DNA of 45,652 nucleotides from CAYUNA01 sp047629355. Lineage in GTDB: Bacteria > Bacteroidota > Bacteroidia > Chitinophagales > Saprospiraceae. The notes beneath the pieces were generated by a model, which did not search any database, was not told the origin of the DNA, and saw only the letters and a program-made list of their open reading frames with translations. The number at the start of each line of letters is the position of its first letter. Positions within the stretch are counted from its first letter, which is position 1. The translations under genes and the position numbers were made by a program. Location of the stretch: contig JBLHWU010000010.1 in the NCBI GenBank assembly GCA_047629355.1, positions 1-45,652 of the forward strand, written 5' to 3'. Below are positions 8,571 through 17,428 of this stretch, piece by piece.

Positions 8571-8634
8571 GTCGGCACGCTGTGGTTTTGAAGAAGGAAC
8601 TGCGCTTTGTTAGCAAGAGGGTCGGCACGCTGTG
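8571..8634. repeat. Direct repeat pair containing GTCGGCACGCTGTG
   Basis: A 14-bp identical word occurs at 8571-8584 and 8621-8634 within a longer ~26-bp similarity (AGAGkGTCGGCACGCTGTG..TTTGA). The second copy can fold as GGCAC-GCT-GTGCC. It lies between the MITE-like element and the terminator of the coiled-coil gene. The rest of 8414-8570 is AT-rich and shows nothing recognisable apart from a repeated TTTAATGCTAA word. Confidence 0.5.
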
Positions 8635-8663
8635 CCTTTGATTTCAAATTTTTTAAACAAAAA

Positions 8664-8687
8664 AAGGCAGCCAAAAATGACTGCCTT
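8664..8687 (-). terminator. Rho-independent terminator of the coiled-coil protein gene
   Basis: AAGGCAG and CTGCCTT form a 7-bp stem with a 10-nt loop. On the minus strand the stem is followed by a run of T (the A-run at 8658-8665 on the plus strand). It lies 28 bp after the stop of the 515-aa gene. Confidence 0.75.
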
Positions 8688-8714
8688 CTCTTTAATATTT
8701 TATCGAAAAAAGAA

Positions 8715-10262
8715 TTATTTTTCCTCGTCGTCGCCCATCACTTTTTCTTTCAATTCTTCTACGGCGTCTTCGATTTTATCACTCATTACAGATGCAACAG
8801 CTTTCACGGTATCAACAACATCCTCCAAAGATTCACCAACGATAGTGCCAACGGCAGCCATGATGGATTCCTCTTTTTCAACAGGTTCAGCGGCTGGTGC
8901 TTCTGGTGCTTCAACAGTTACTGTCGCTTCTGCAACAATGCCTTTTGGTGCATCTTCTGTTGCTACTGCTTTCAAAACCAAAACATCTTCCGTCGTCTCT
9001 GTCACTTCTCCTTTTGGCGCATCTTCCGCTGCTACAGGTGTTTTCGGTTGTTGCTCTGCTGCAATTTTTTCAGCTGCTGCGTTCAATTTAGCTGCATTTT
9101 TGGCTTGGGCTTCTTTAGCTGCTGCCATTTCTGCGGCAATTTTAGCCTTAGCTGCTTCCGCTGCGATTGCTTTTGCTTTATCGCGTTCTGCTTTAGCTGC
9201 ATTCTGGGCATCGCGTTCTTTTTGCTTCGCCATTTTATCTTCTAACTCCAACTTCGTCTTTATCATATCGTCCAATTTTACTTCTTTGGAAACGACGCGA
9301 TCTTCAATCATTTTGATTTTAGCCTGACGAATTTGTGCCTCCAATTGTCCATCAGAAGTTGCGACTCGGTGTGCTTGAAATCCCAAATCGTCACGGTCAC
9401 GCTTGATTGTGCGAGACATACGGTCGATAGCTTCCAATAAACCATTGTATCGGTTTTGCAAACGACCTGATGCAGAATTATCCGCATTTCGGTTGCCGCC
9501 GTCGTCACCAAAACGCTTAGCTTTTGCAGTTTTAAAGGCTTTATCAATACGGTCATACACCTTATTTCGGTGGTCACGCGCCATATTGGTATCCTTAAAT
9601 TTTAGCTGCAAATTTTTCAATTCATTGAAAATATTTTGAAAACGAGCATCTTTTTCAATTTTGCCTTCAATCTCCCCCAAGGTCGTCATAAAAGAATCAT
9701 AAACGCCTTTCGACTTGTCTTTCATCTCTGCATCCGCTTTGGAACGCATATCTTTCAACTGCGTAAACAAGACATTTGTGCCATCGCGAAGAGAATCTGC
9801 ATGCCCTCGAAAAAGATTTCTTTCGCGAGTTTGTTCCTGCAATTTCCCCCAAAAATCCTTCAAGTTATCCCACGCATCTTTGCTGTAGCTTTCCAATCCT
9901 TCCACTTTAACTTTCAATTCCGCTAATTCCGTTTCGTAGGCAGCGTGCAGTTTATTGGACAAGACCACAAAGTGCCATTCCGTCTGCGCGCGCTGAATCA
10001 AATCGTCTCTATCGACTTTGATGTCTTCTGGTAAAAGGCTTTCTGAAACGCTCAATTCGCGTTCAATCAAGGTGTGTTCAGGAAATTCAACTTCCTTACC
10101 GTCACGCCAATCGCTCATTAATTTTTGCGAAAATTCTTCTGTTGCGACACTTTCTGCAAAGCTGTAAATTTCTACTTTACTGTCGGCAGCTTTTAGCTCA
10201 ATTGCTAATAAAATCTTTTCGTCCTGTGCGTTCGTACCTCCAAGTACTAATTTCGTCTTCAT
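8715..10262 (-). CDS. Coiled-coil, Ala/Lys/Glu-rich cytoplasmic protein of unknown function
   Basis: This 515-residue protein has no signal peptide or membrane segment. Residues 1-110 look like a small globular domain (MKTKLVLGGTNAQDEKILLAIEL). About 110-360 is predicted long helices or coiled coil rich in Arg/Lys/Glu/Asp. About 345-410 is an Ala/Lys/Glu repeat of the type AAKAERDKAKAIAAEAAKAK, followed by a low-complexity Pro/Ala/Val/Glu stretch containing two near-identical VAAEDAPKG / VATEDAPKG units. The acidic C-terminus ends in a helical stretch and DDEEK. It is probably a conserved lineage-specific protein, but I do not recognise the family. It stands alone with its own terminator. Confidence 0.75.
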   Translation of the reverse strand: MKTKLVLGGTNAQDEKILLAIELKAADSKVEIYSFAESVATEEFSQKLMSDWRDGKEVEFPEHTLIERELSVSESLLPEDIKVDRDDLIQRAQTEWHFVVLSNKLHAAYETELAELKVKVEGLESYSKDAWDNLKDFWGKLQEQTRERNLFRGHADSLRDGTNVLFTQLKDMRSKADAEMKDKSKGVYDSFMTTLGEIEGKIEKDARFQNIFNELKNLQLKFKDTNMARDHRNKVYDRIDKAFKTAKAKRFGDDGGNRNADNSASGRLQNRYNGLLEAIDRMSRTIKRDRDDLGFQAHRVATSDGQLEAQIRQAKIKMIEDRVVSKEVKLDDMIKTKLELEDKMAKQKERDAQNAAKAERDKAKAIAAEAAKAKIAAEMAAAKEAQAKNAAKLNAAAEKIAAEQQPKTPVAAEDAPKGEVTETTEDVLVLKAVATEDAPKGIVAEATVTVEAPEAPAAEPVEKEESIMAAVGTIVGESLEDVVDTVKAVASVMSDKIEDAVEELKEKVMGDDEEK

Positions 10263-10416
10263 AATTCCGAGTTTGCGAGCAACGCTTTTTTAATAAAAAA
10301 TGGTTAACTCTGTCAATGTATTACAATTATTTTCAGTAAAAACTGAAGCAAATGGCTGAATTGTTTTATTACTAAATTGTTAAGCGTACTAGCCATTTAA
10401 CAGTAAGTCAATTTAG
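10263..10416. other. Non-coding region upstream of the coiled-coil gene
   Basis: AT-rich sequence with no open frame. Together with the palindromic repeat that follows it makes up a 429-bp gap before asd. It must contain the promoter of the minus-strand coiled-coil gene, but no convincing TTG...TAnnTTTG pair was found. Confidence 0.4.
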
Positions 10417-10581
10417 TTAGGGAGTAGACAATTAATAAACTACCCAATTTTACACAGGATATTTTTTGTTTAAGAAATTAAAAATATCCTTTAATAGTCC
10501 TTTTATTGAATGATTTTTTAAGTTTCTTAAACGGAAAATAGGCCTGTCAAATGGGTAGGGTATTATTTTCCTATTCCCTTA
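10417..10581. repeat. ~165-bp AT-rich palindromic repeat, family A copy 1
   Basis: The left arm (from TTAGGGAGTAGACAATTAAT) and the right arm (ending ATTTTCCTATTCCCTTA) are imperfect inverted copies over about 70 bp each, including GTTTAAGAAA / TTTCTTAAAC and CTACCCA / TGGGTAG. The centre reads CTTTAATAGTCC then TTATTGAATGATTTTTTAAG. The same centre is found in the copies at 27.0 and 37.9 kb and, more loosely, at 25.9 kb. There is no coding content. It lies downstream of asd and may stop its transcript. Confidence 0.7.
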
Positions 10582-10691
10582 TTCAGCAATTTACAGTTCA
10601 AATGTATGAAATTGCTACTATAAGCGCAAATTTCTGTAAAATTATTTGAATTTAAAGTATTTATAGATATAAATAAATAATATTCATTTAA

Positions 10692-11711
10692 CTATACTGC
10701 TACAATTTCCGTACCGACTAACTTATTTGCCATCAAATATTCTGCAATTTGAACTGCATTGGTCGCTGCGCCTTTTCGCAGGTTATCAGAAACAACCCAC
10801 ATGTTTAAGCCATTTTCAACAGACTCATCGCGGCGTACTCGACCGACAAAAACCTCGTCTTGATTCTTAGCAAATAAAGGCATCGGATATTTATTGTTTT
10901 TGATATCATCTTGTAAAATAATGCCTTCTGAAGTATTTAATAATTCCTTTAATTCTGCTATATCAAACGATTTTTTAAACTCCACATTTATTGATTCACT
11001 GTGTCCGCCATGCACGGGTACTCGCACTGCCGTTGCCGTAATTCGTAAGCTGTCGTCCTGCAAAATTTTACGAGTTTCATGGACAAGTTTCATTTCCTCT
11101 TTAGTATAATCGTTTTCTAAAAAAACGTCACAGTGTGGCAAGCAATTTTCAAAAATAGGGTGGGGATACGCCATTTTATCCGCATCCATTTTTTTACCGT
11201 CGCGCTCATTTTCGTATTGTTCAACCGCTTTCACGCCCGTTCCCGTAAAGGATTGGTAGGTTGAAATAACCAATCGCTGAATGTGGTATTTTTCGTGCAA
11301 CGGCTTCAACGAGACTACCAATTGAATGGTGGAGCAGTTTGGATTGGCGATAATTTTATCGTTTTCCGTCAATACATTCGCGTTGACTTCTGGAACAATC
11401 AATTTCTTGGTTTTGTCCATTCTCCAAGCAGAAGAATTGTCAATAACGGTTGTTCCAACTTCCGCAAATTTCGGTGCCCAAGCCAATGATGTGCTACCAC
11501 CTGCCGAAAAAATCGCAATATCTGGTCGCTGCGTAATCGCGTCTTCCATGCCAATGACGGTGTGTTTTTCACCTTTAAACGTCACTTGTTTGCCAATTGA
11601 CCGGGCGGATGCAACGGGTAAAAATTCAGTGACCGGAAAATTTCTTTCCTCCAAAACGCGACACATCACCGTGCCGACCAAGCCTGTTACGCCTACTACT
11701 GCTACTTTCAT
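10692..11711 (-). CDS. asd: Aspartate-semialdehyde dehydrogenase
   Basis: This 339-residue cytoplasmic enzyme reduces aspartyl-4-phosphate to aspartate semialdehyde with NADPH, the branch point to lysine/diaminopimelate, threonine and methionine. Visible features are the N-terminal nucleotide-binding loop GVTGLVG, the catalytic cysteine in ANPNCSTIQ (Cys126), the TYQSFTGTG segment, and the catalytic histidine in VPVHGGHSES (His237). Length and motif order fit the Gram-positive-like/Bacteroidota Asd group. It is a single gene, not in an amino-acid operon here. A 220-bp divergent region containing an extragenic palindrome separates it from the plus-strand gene upstream. Confidence 0.96.
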   Translation of the reverse strand: MKVAVVGVTGLVGTVMCRVLEERNFPVTEFLPVASARSIGKQVTFKGEKHTVIGMEDAITQRPDIAIFSAGGSTSLAWAPKFAEVGTTVIDNSSAWRMDKTKKLIVPEVNANVLTENDKIIANPNCSTIQLVVSLKPLHEKYHIQRLVISTYQSFTGTGVKAVEQYENERDGKKMDADKMAYPHPIFENCLPHCDVFLENDYTKEEMKLVHETRKILQDDSLRITATAVRVPVHGGHSESINVEFKKSFDIAELKELLNTSEGIILQDDIKNNKYPMPLFAKNQDEVFVGRVRRDESVENGLNMWVVSDNLRKGAATNAVQIAEYLMANKLVGTEIVAV

Positions 11712-11780
11712 GATAGTTAAGAATTAAAAATTAAAAATGATGTGGTTGGTTAAAACATTTACAGATTGAATGATTTTCTT

Positions 11781-11864
11781 ACGTAGGGGCGACCCTTGTG
11801 GTCGCCCGATTTTCGTTAAAATTAATGAAAAATATTGGGCGACCACAAGGATGCGCCCCTACGT
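11781..11864. repeat. Palindromic ACGTAGGGGCG... interspersed repeat
   Basis: ACGTAGGGGCGACCCTTGTG at the left and its near-exact inverse (CACAAGGATGCGCCCCTACG) at the right enclose about 20 AT-rich bases. The word closely resembles a repeat I know as widespread in bacterial genomes of several phyla. It occupies the divergent promoter region between asd and the lamin-tail gene. Confidence 0.65.
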
Positions 11865-11898
11865 AGGATAAAAAAAAACAAGAATCTGTAAAAAATGC

Positions 11899-11906
11899 TA
11901 ATTTTG
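11899..11906 (+). promoter_or_regulatory. Candidate Bacteroidota -7 element (TAATTTTG)
   Basis: TAATTTTG matches the TAnnTTTG -7 consensus, 51 bp before the ATG of the lamin-tail gene. No clear TTG/TTTG -33 element is seen at the usual distance, so confidence is low. Confidence 0.3.
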
Positions 11907-11957
11907 GGGCATTATTTAATTGCCAAATTTTTTCTCGACAAATAAAGACACAAAGAT

Positions 11958-14627
11958 ATGTTGCTTTCCAAAACATTGCCATTTTTTCTAAAGGGTAAAC
12001 GATTTATTTTTTTATTGTTTCTACAATGTCTAATCACTTCGGTTGCTTTGGGACAATTTCAGGATGATTTTTCTGGAGATTTGTCGGCTTGGCAGGGTGA
12101 TGTTGATAGTTTTGAAATCAATACGACTGCAGAATTACAATTGAATGCGACCACGCCAGGAACTTCAACGATTTATACGCGAGCCGATTTTCCAGATAGT
12201 TTGTATTGGGCGTTTTATTTTAAAATGGATTTTGACCCTTCCAATAATAATAACTTGAAAATTTATTTGCAGGCAGATGATGAGGAGCTGATTTATGCTG
12301 ATGGCTATTTTTTACAAATTGGGGAAAATGGCGCAGAAGATGCCATTAAATTATTTCGGCAAGACGGTGGAACGGAGACGCTTCTGGAAACAGCATTAAT
12401 AGGTGCAGCCGCGATGGACCCAGTAATGGGAGTGAGAGTTGAACGGACAATTGGTGGCGTTTGGACAGTTTTGGCAGATTATGCTGGAGGGATAAATTAT
12501 GAATCTCAATTCACGATTATAGATGATACTTATGGCAGTGACGACGATTTATTTTTTGGTTTTTCGCCTAAGTATACTTCTTCTAATATTGATAATTTTT
12601 TCTTTGATAATGTCGTGATTGCGGAATTATTACCTGACATTGATTCACCTGTTCTGGTCTCCGCAACGCCTATTTCACCAACAGAAATTGATGTGGTCTT
12701 CAATGAAAATATAGACCCTGCGTCCGCTGAAAATGTTGCTAATTATACGATTAATAATAGTGTCGGAATGGCTTTATCCGTAGATTTGGATGGAAGTAAT
12801 CTAGCTTTGGTGCATTTGACTTTAAATAATCCACTTGGCAACGCAGATAATTATGTCTTGACCACCAATAATATTGCTGATTTAAATAATAACGTTAGTG
12901 GTGCTCAAATCGCTAATTTTTCCTTTTTTGAGCCTGACGATGCAGCGCCATTTGATATTTTAATTAATGAAATAATGGCTGACCCGACGCCTTCCATTGG
13001 TTTACCTCAGGTGGAATATATTGAACTGTACAACCGTAGCAATAAGGTGATTGATTTGGAGAATTATGGTTTTTCAAATGGCGCAACGCCTAAATTATTG
13101 CCGAGTTACATCCTGCAGCCCAACAGTTACGTACTCGTGACGGATGATGAAAACTTAGACTCGCTTTTGGCTTTTGGAGACGTTATTATCTTAGAGGCAT
13201 TTCCTGCTTTGACCAATAGTAGTGATGAACTGACCTTAACTGACCAATTTGGGGACATTATTCATTTTGTCAATTACAATTTGGATTGGTATGGCGATTC
13301 TGAAAAAGAAGAGGGCGGGTATTCTTTGGAATTAATCAGTCCTTTGAATATTTGTGAAGGACAAGATAATTGGCGGGGTACAAATAACTTGCAAGGTGGA
13401 ACGCCGGGTTTACAAAATTCAATTTATAATCCTGTGCTTGATGAGACATTACCAGAATTGCTTCGGGCTTACGTTAGTCGGGATAATCCCAATCAAATTA
13501 AGTTGTATTTTGGTGAAATCATGGACGAAGCGACTGCTGAAGACCCTGACACTTATATTATAGATAATGACTTACAAATTTCAAATATCTTTCTAAATAC
13601 GCCGTCGCGAAAGAGAATTACACTGGTTTTGACAACGGATTTGGAGATTGGTGTGGATTATACGGTGCGGATAAAAAACGATTTGACGGACTGTAATGGT
13701 AACCCAATTGGCTTAGCAGATGAGGCGATTGTGGCGGTTCCAGAAGAAATTAACGCAGAGGATATTGCGATTAACGAAATATTATTTAATCCTGCTGTCG
13801 GTGGTACAGATTTCTTAGAATTGTATAATAAAACGGATAAAACGTTTGATTTGTCAGAATTGGTACTGAGAAATGCAGTGCTGTTGAAAGACCAATTGGG
13901 GAATGATTCGCTAAGTGGAACAGCGGTTTCAATTCAGACAGAATACCTTTTTCGACCAAAGTCTTACCTTGTTTTAACGCCAGATCCTGCTGATATTCAA
14001 GAGCGCTATATTATCGAAAATCCGCAGTGGTTATTGCGCCAAACCTTGCCTGCTTTTGGTAACGATGACGGCAATATTAAAATTACGAGAGGTGATTTAT
14101 TGGAAACCTTCTATATTGATTCTGTTAATTATTCTGCCGATTGGCACCATCCATTATTGGATAATGAAGACGGCGTTTCTTTGGAAAGAATTAATGTAGA
14201 TGCCTTTTCAGATGACGCAGGTAATTGGCAATCAGCAGCGGGAACGGTAGGTTTTGCAACTCCGACGGCGATGAATTCACAATCACCTGCTACAACTATT
14301 GAACCTACGGATGAAATGTTTACCTTGGTGAACCGAACCTTCTCTCCTGACGGTGATGGCTACAAGGATTTTGTGCAAATTAATTATCAACTTGTGCAAA
14401 ATGATTACGTTGCTAATGTGCAAATTTTTGATGCGATGGGACGTATGACAAAGCGGCTTTTGGAAAATGAATTGCTGGGTTTGGAAGGCACTTTTAAATG
14501 GGATGGCTCGACGGATAATGGCGATAAAGCACGGATTGGTATTTATATTTTATGGATTGAAATTTTTCAGCCAAATGGTGGGAAGGTGTTGGAGAAGAAG
14601 ACGGTGGTGGTTGGTGGAGAATTTTAA
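11958..14627 (+). CDS. Secreted protein with lamin-tail domains and FlgD-like C-terminus
   Basis: This is an 889-residue exported protein with a signal peptide spanning about residues 1-32 (ending VALGQ). The N-terminal ~200 residues are a beta-sandwich-like region (DDFSGDLSAWQGD). Two SbsA/Big-type Ig-like domains (SATPISPTEIDVVFNENID; YVSRDNPNQIKLYFGEIMD) alternate with two lamin-tail domains (INEIMADPTPSIGLPQ...YIELYNRS; INEILFNPAVGGTDFLELYN). The C-terminal ~95 residues (NRTFSPDGDGYKD ... GIYILWIEIF) are a FlgD-like Ig domain that replaces the usual T9SS domain in this family. Lamin-tail proteins are typically surface or extracellular proteins, often associated with nucleases or adhesion. 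No catalytic domain is visible here. Transcribed alone, with a strong terminator after it. Confidence 0.85.
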   Translation: MLLSKTLPFFLKGKRFIFLLFLQCLITSVALGQFQDDFSGDLSAWQGDVDSFEINTTAELQLNATTPGTSTIYTRADFPDSLYWAFYFKMDFDPSNNNNLKIYLQADDEELIYADGYFLQIGENGAEDAIKLFRQDGGTETLLETALIGAAAMDPVMGVRVERTIGGVWTVLADYAGGINYESQFTIIDDTYGSDDDLFFGFSPKYTSSNIDNFFFDNVVIAELLPDIDSPVLVSATPISPTEIDVVFNENIDPASAENVANYTINNSVGMALSVDLDGSNLALVHLTLNNPLGNADNYVLTTNNIADLNNNVSGAQIANFSFFEPDDAAPFDILINEIMADPTPSIGLPQVEYIELYNRSNKVIDLENYGFSNGATPKLLPSYILQPNSYVLVTDDENLDSLLAFGDVIILEAFPALTNSSDELTLTDQFGDIIHFVNYNLDWYGDSEKEEGGYSLELISPLNICEGQDNWRGTNNLQGGTPGLQNSIYNPVLDETLPELLRAYVSRDNPNQIKLYFGEIMDEATAEDPDTYIIDNDLQISNIFLNTPSRKRITLVLTTDLEIGVDYTVRIKNDLTDCNGNPIGLADEAIVAVPEEINAEDIAINEILFNPAVGGTDFLELYNKTDKTFDLSELVLRNAVLLKDQLGNDSLSGTAVSIQTEYLFRPKSYLVLTPDPADIQERYIIENPQWLLRQTLPAFGNDDGNIKITRGDLLETFYIDSVNYSADWHHPLLDNEDGVSLERINVDAFSDDAGNWQSAAGTVGFATPTAMNSQSPATTIEPTDEMFTLVNRTFSPDGDGYKDFVQINYQLVQNDYVANVQIFDAMGRMTKRLLENELLGLEGTFKWDGSTDNGDKARIGIYILWIEIFQPNGGKVLEKKTVVVGGEF

Positions 14628-14659
14628 TGAAGACTTAAAATTAAGAATGCGCGTGGCAT

Positions 14660-14694
14660 AAAGTAGGCGTTACTTTCAAAGTAACGCCTACTTT
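14660..14694. terminator. Strong bidirectional terminator (17-bp perfect stem)
   Basis: Two 17-nt arms (AAAGTAGGCGTTACTTT and its exact complement) are separated by a single C. The stem ends in T-runs on both strands. It lies 33 bp after the stop of the lamin-tail gene. Confidence 0.8.
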
Positions 14695-14735
14695 TAAAAC
14701 AACAACAAATTTTAAAAAAAATAAACAACGACAAG

Positions 14736-15176
14736 ATGAAAAATCTAACTTCTCTTTTTTTTGCAGTAATGCTATTTTCAATGACTTCTTGTGATACTAA
14801 AAAAGCGCAAGAAGATACGGATACTGTGGATTATAACACTGTTCAATTGGACGCGCCTTTTAAAATGACACAAAAGAAAGGGGTGAAATTTGAAAACGAT
14901 GATTTAAAGATTACGTTTGATAATATTTCTGAAGATTCTCGTTGCCCGGAAGGGACGACTTGTGTGTGGGAAGGACAGGTCAAAGTGAATTTGACGGTGA
15001 AGACAAAAAATGGCTCAGAGAAAGTCGAAATTTTGAGAAAAGGGAAACAAAAAGAGAATGCTATTCAGCAAATTGGAACACATACTATTTACCTAATGGC
15101 AGTCAATCCATATCCAAGAGAGAGTAAACCAAAAATGGTACAAGAAGATTATAAAATTACGATGATTGTAAAATAA
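14736..15176 (+). CDS. Small lipoprotein with SRCPEGTTCVWEG motif
   Basis: This 146-residue lipoprotein has a signal ending MTSC (lipid Cys19). The mature domain contains FDNISEDSRCPEGTTCVWEGQV, a two-cysteine motif characteristic of a small Bacteroidota/Proteobacteria family of unknown function (SRCP-x-G-x-x-C-x-W-x-G), followed by beta strands and an IYLMAVNPYPR segment. The two cysteines probably form a disulfide or metal site in the periplasm. It is flanked by hairpins on both sides, so it is monocistronic. Confidence 0.8.
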   Translation: MKNLTSLFFAVMLFSMTSCDTKKAQEDTDTVDYNTVQLDAPFKMTQKKGVKFENDDLKITFDNISEDSRCPEGTTCVWEGQVKVNLTVKTKNGSEKVEILRKGKQKENAIQQIGTHTIYLMAVNPYPRESKPKMVQEDYKITMIVK

Positions 15177-15193
15177 AGGAGTGAGGATAAAGG

Positions 15194-15225
15194 GTTGCGA
15201 GTTTTTCAATAAAAGAACTCGCAAC
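15194..15225. terminator. Convergent terminator
   Basis: GTTGCGAGTT and AACTCGCAAC form a 10-bp stem between the convergent lipoprotein (plus) and OmpA-family (minus) genes, 3 bp after the latter's stop. Confidence 0.7.
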
Positions 15226-15228
15226 TAC

Positions 15229-17307
15229 TTATATTCGGTCGTTATTTCCGCCCGTTCCATTCCCTTGAAATGGGTTTCCTTCTTGATATTGTACTTTAAT
15301 TGGCTCGTTAATCCGAGTGATTTTCACTTCAGTTCGGCGGTTAAATTGATGTTGTTCATCACTACATTTTACATTATTGAAGCAATCGTTTCTCAGTTGG
15401 GACTCTCCATAGCCGAATGCTTTAATGCGGTCTTCCGAAATGCCAGTTCGCACAATGTAATCCCGCGCTGATTCTGCTCTTTTTAACGATAAATCCAAGT
15501 TGTATTTATCTGACCCACGAGCATCGGTGTGTGCAACCATTTCTACCTCCATACTTGGATATAATTTCATCAACTCCGTCAAGGCATCCAATTCTCGGTC
15601 CGCTCCATTTCGAATAACTGATTTATTAAAATCGTAGTATATATTTTCCAAAACAATCACGCTACCTTCCCGGATTGGTTCGTTGATAATATTGTCTGTA
15701 ATTGGTGTCAACTTCACATTAACATCAAGATTTTGCGTGGTCGTTTTTTCTTCGGTTGAAATTTTACTCACGCCGCGCGTATAGCCGTCTTTCTCCACAT
15801 GAATCGCGTAAACCGAGCCAAGTGGTAAGCAAACGTTGAACTCTCCGTTCGCATTGGTGCGGTGAAATTCTTCTTTACCCGTCTTTTCGTTCACAATCCT
15901 GATGATTGCATTCGGGATGCGCGTATCAAATTTTTCGGAAGTAATCACGCCTGCGACATTCGTACAAGACTTTGTTTTCAAAGGAATACTAATATTTTGT
16001 GCACCTTCGACGCCTTTAGTTGAATACATAATTTCACCATAATCGTATCCTTCTTTGGTTGCCAAAATGATGTAATTTTTATTAGCCAACATTTGATAAA
16101 TCGCTTCGCCTTCGGAGTTGGTCAATAAGCTAGATTCGCCGAGAGATTCTGCATTTTTTCTAACCAATTTCATCACCAATTCGCCATCATCACCAAGAGG
16201 TAATAACTGAATATCATACAATTCATTTCCCTCAATAAATCCATCTGCTGCTCGTTCAAATACGCGAATCGTGCTACCTTCAATTGGTGCTTTAGTAGAT
16301 TCATCATACGTGTTGATGCGTGCGCTGATTGGTGTTGTCGCTTCTTCTACCAAGGTTTCTTCCGCTTCAAAAAGGTAAATATCGTCTTTGCCATAGCCAC
16401 CTGTTCGGTCGGAAGCGAAGTAGCCTCGCGTACCTGCTTCATTGATAATAAAGCCTAAATCGTCGCTACCAGAATTGAACGGTACACCCAAGTTTTTCAA
16501 AGCGGTGCCGCCGCGACTGGTCTTTTCATACATATACATATCGTAGCCACCGTAGCCGCCGTGTCCGTTGGAAGAGAAAAACAACGTTCCAGTTTCGTGG
16601 ATATATGGGAAGCCTTCTTTTTCGGAAGTATTGACTTCTTCGCCCATATTGATTGGTTGTCCCCAAGTATTACCTTGTTTTTCTACCATATAAATGTCCG
16701 TTCCGCCGAAGCCGCCTGGCATATTTGAGGTGAAATACAAAGTCTGACCATCCGCTGAAAGGGAAGGGTGCATGCAATCAAAACTGGCATTATTAAAAGA
16801 CAATTCTTGTACATTTTCCCAATCTAAACTTCCTCGTTTCGCTTCATAAATTTTCAGATGACTGACACCATCCGCATTCGCTTTGGTAACACCATTTTTA
16901 GAATTATTACGGGTAAAATAAATCACATCGCCCGTTTTATTAAAAGAAACTGGACCTTCGTGTTTGGTTGAATTTAAATTAACGGAGAAGTCTTCCCGCT
17001 TGACTGGCAATCCATTAGCGTCTAATTCAGAATAGAATAATTCTAAAAAAGTTTCTCCTTTTTTATCACGCAATCCTTTATTATAAGAAGAAACGAAGAC
17101 CAATCCATTATTGTAAAAAACGGGAGAGAATTCTAAATTTGCCGTATTAATCGGTGCTGTGTTTTTTAAAATAATGTTGCGATTCAACTCTCCTTTTTCG
17201 TAGAGTTTATCCGCGGATTTTGATTTGGAACTTTGTTGCTGTGCTTGTGAGTTTACACTGAAAATGCACAAGAAAAGGAGAGGTAAAATGAATTTAAAGC
17301 CTTGCAT
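15229..17307 (-). CDS. OmpA-family protein with PD40 propeller and carboxypeptidase-regulatory domain (PorE-like)
   Basis: This is a 692-residue exported protein with a signal peptide to about residue 23 (NSQAQ). About 55-320 contains PD40/WD40-like repeats (FSPVFYNNGLVF; HPSLSADGQTLYFTSNMPGGFGGTDIY; FFSSNGHGGYGGYDMY), probably a beta-propeller. About 445-515 is a carboxypeptidase-regulatory-like Ig domain (VAGVITSEKFDTRIPNA). Residues 555-665 form an OmpA domain with the peptidoglycan-binding signature (YYDFNKSVIR, AHTDARGSDKYNLDLSLKRA). This is the architecture of PorE-type T9SS-associated proteins, without the N-terminal TPR. It is third in a sprB/sprF-like locus and probably anchors that outer-membrane complex to peptidoglycan. 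Confidence 0.88.
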   Translation of the reverse strand: MQGFKFILPLLFLCIFSVNSQAQQQSSKSKSADKLYEKGELNRNIILKNTAPINTANLEFSPVFYNNGLVFVSSYNKGLRDKKGETFLELFYSELDANGLPVKREDFSVNLNSTKHEGPVSFNKTGDVIYFTRNNSKNGVTKANADGVSHLKIYEAKRGSLDWENVQELSFNNASFDCMHPSLSADGQTLYFTSNMPGGFGGTDIYMVEKQGNTWGQPINMGEEVNTSEKEGFPYIHETGTLFFSSNGHGGYGGYDMYMYEKTSRGGTALKNLGVPFNSGSDDLGFIINEAGTRGYFASDRTGGYGKDDIYLFEAEETLVEEATTPISARINTYDESTKAPIEGSTIRVFERAADGFIEGNELYDIQLLPLGDDGELVMKLVRKNAESLGESSLLTNSEGEAIYQMLANKNYIILATKEGYDYGEIMYSTKGVEGAQNISIPLKTKSCTNVAGVITSEKFDTRIPNAIIRIVNEKTGKEEFHRTNANGEFNVCLPLGSVYAIHVEKDGYTRGVSKISTEEKTTTQNLDVNVKLTPITDNIINEPIREGSVIVLENIYYDFNKSVIRNGADRELDALTELMKLYPSMEVEMVAHTDARGSDKYNLDLSLKRAESARDYIVRTGISEDRIKAFGYGESQLRNDCFNNVKCSDEQHQFNRRTEVKITRINEPIKVQYQEGNPFQGNGTGGNNDRI

Positions 17308-17321
17308 AGAGTTTATTATTG

Positions 17322-17420
17322 AGAAGTCAGAGGTCAGAAGTCAGACCGCTTTGCTGACAGAATAATCATCAGATATAGTTTCTGACTTCTGACAATAAAA
17401 TGGTCTGACTTCTGACTTCT
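17322..17420. repeat. GTCAGAAGTCAGA-type inverted repeat
   Basis: AGAGGTCAGAAGTCAGACC (17329-17347) is mirrored by GGTCTGACTTCTGACTTCT (17402-17420) at 18 of 19 positions, and the word TCTGACTTCTGAC recurs between them. A relative lies at 30502-30579. It sits between the sprF-like and OmpA-family genes of the same strand. Confidence 0.6.
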
Positions 17421-17428
17421 TAAAAAAT

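Noticed and set aside
8607..9327. Long plus-strand frames (Phe/Cys-rich and Ser/Ala-rich) opposite the coiled-coil gene
   Set aside because: Low-complexity mirror of the Ala/Lys/Glu repeats. The minus-strand protein has normal composition and a terminator.
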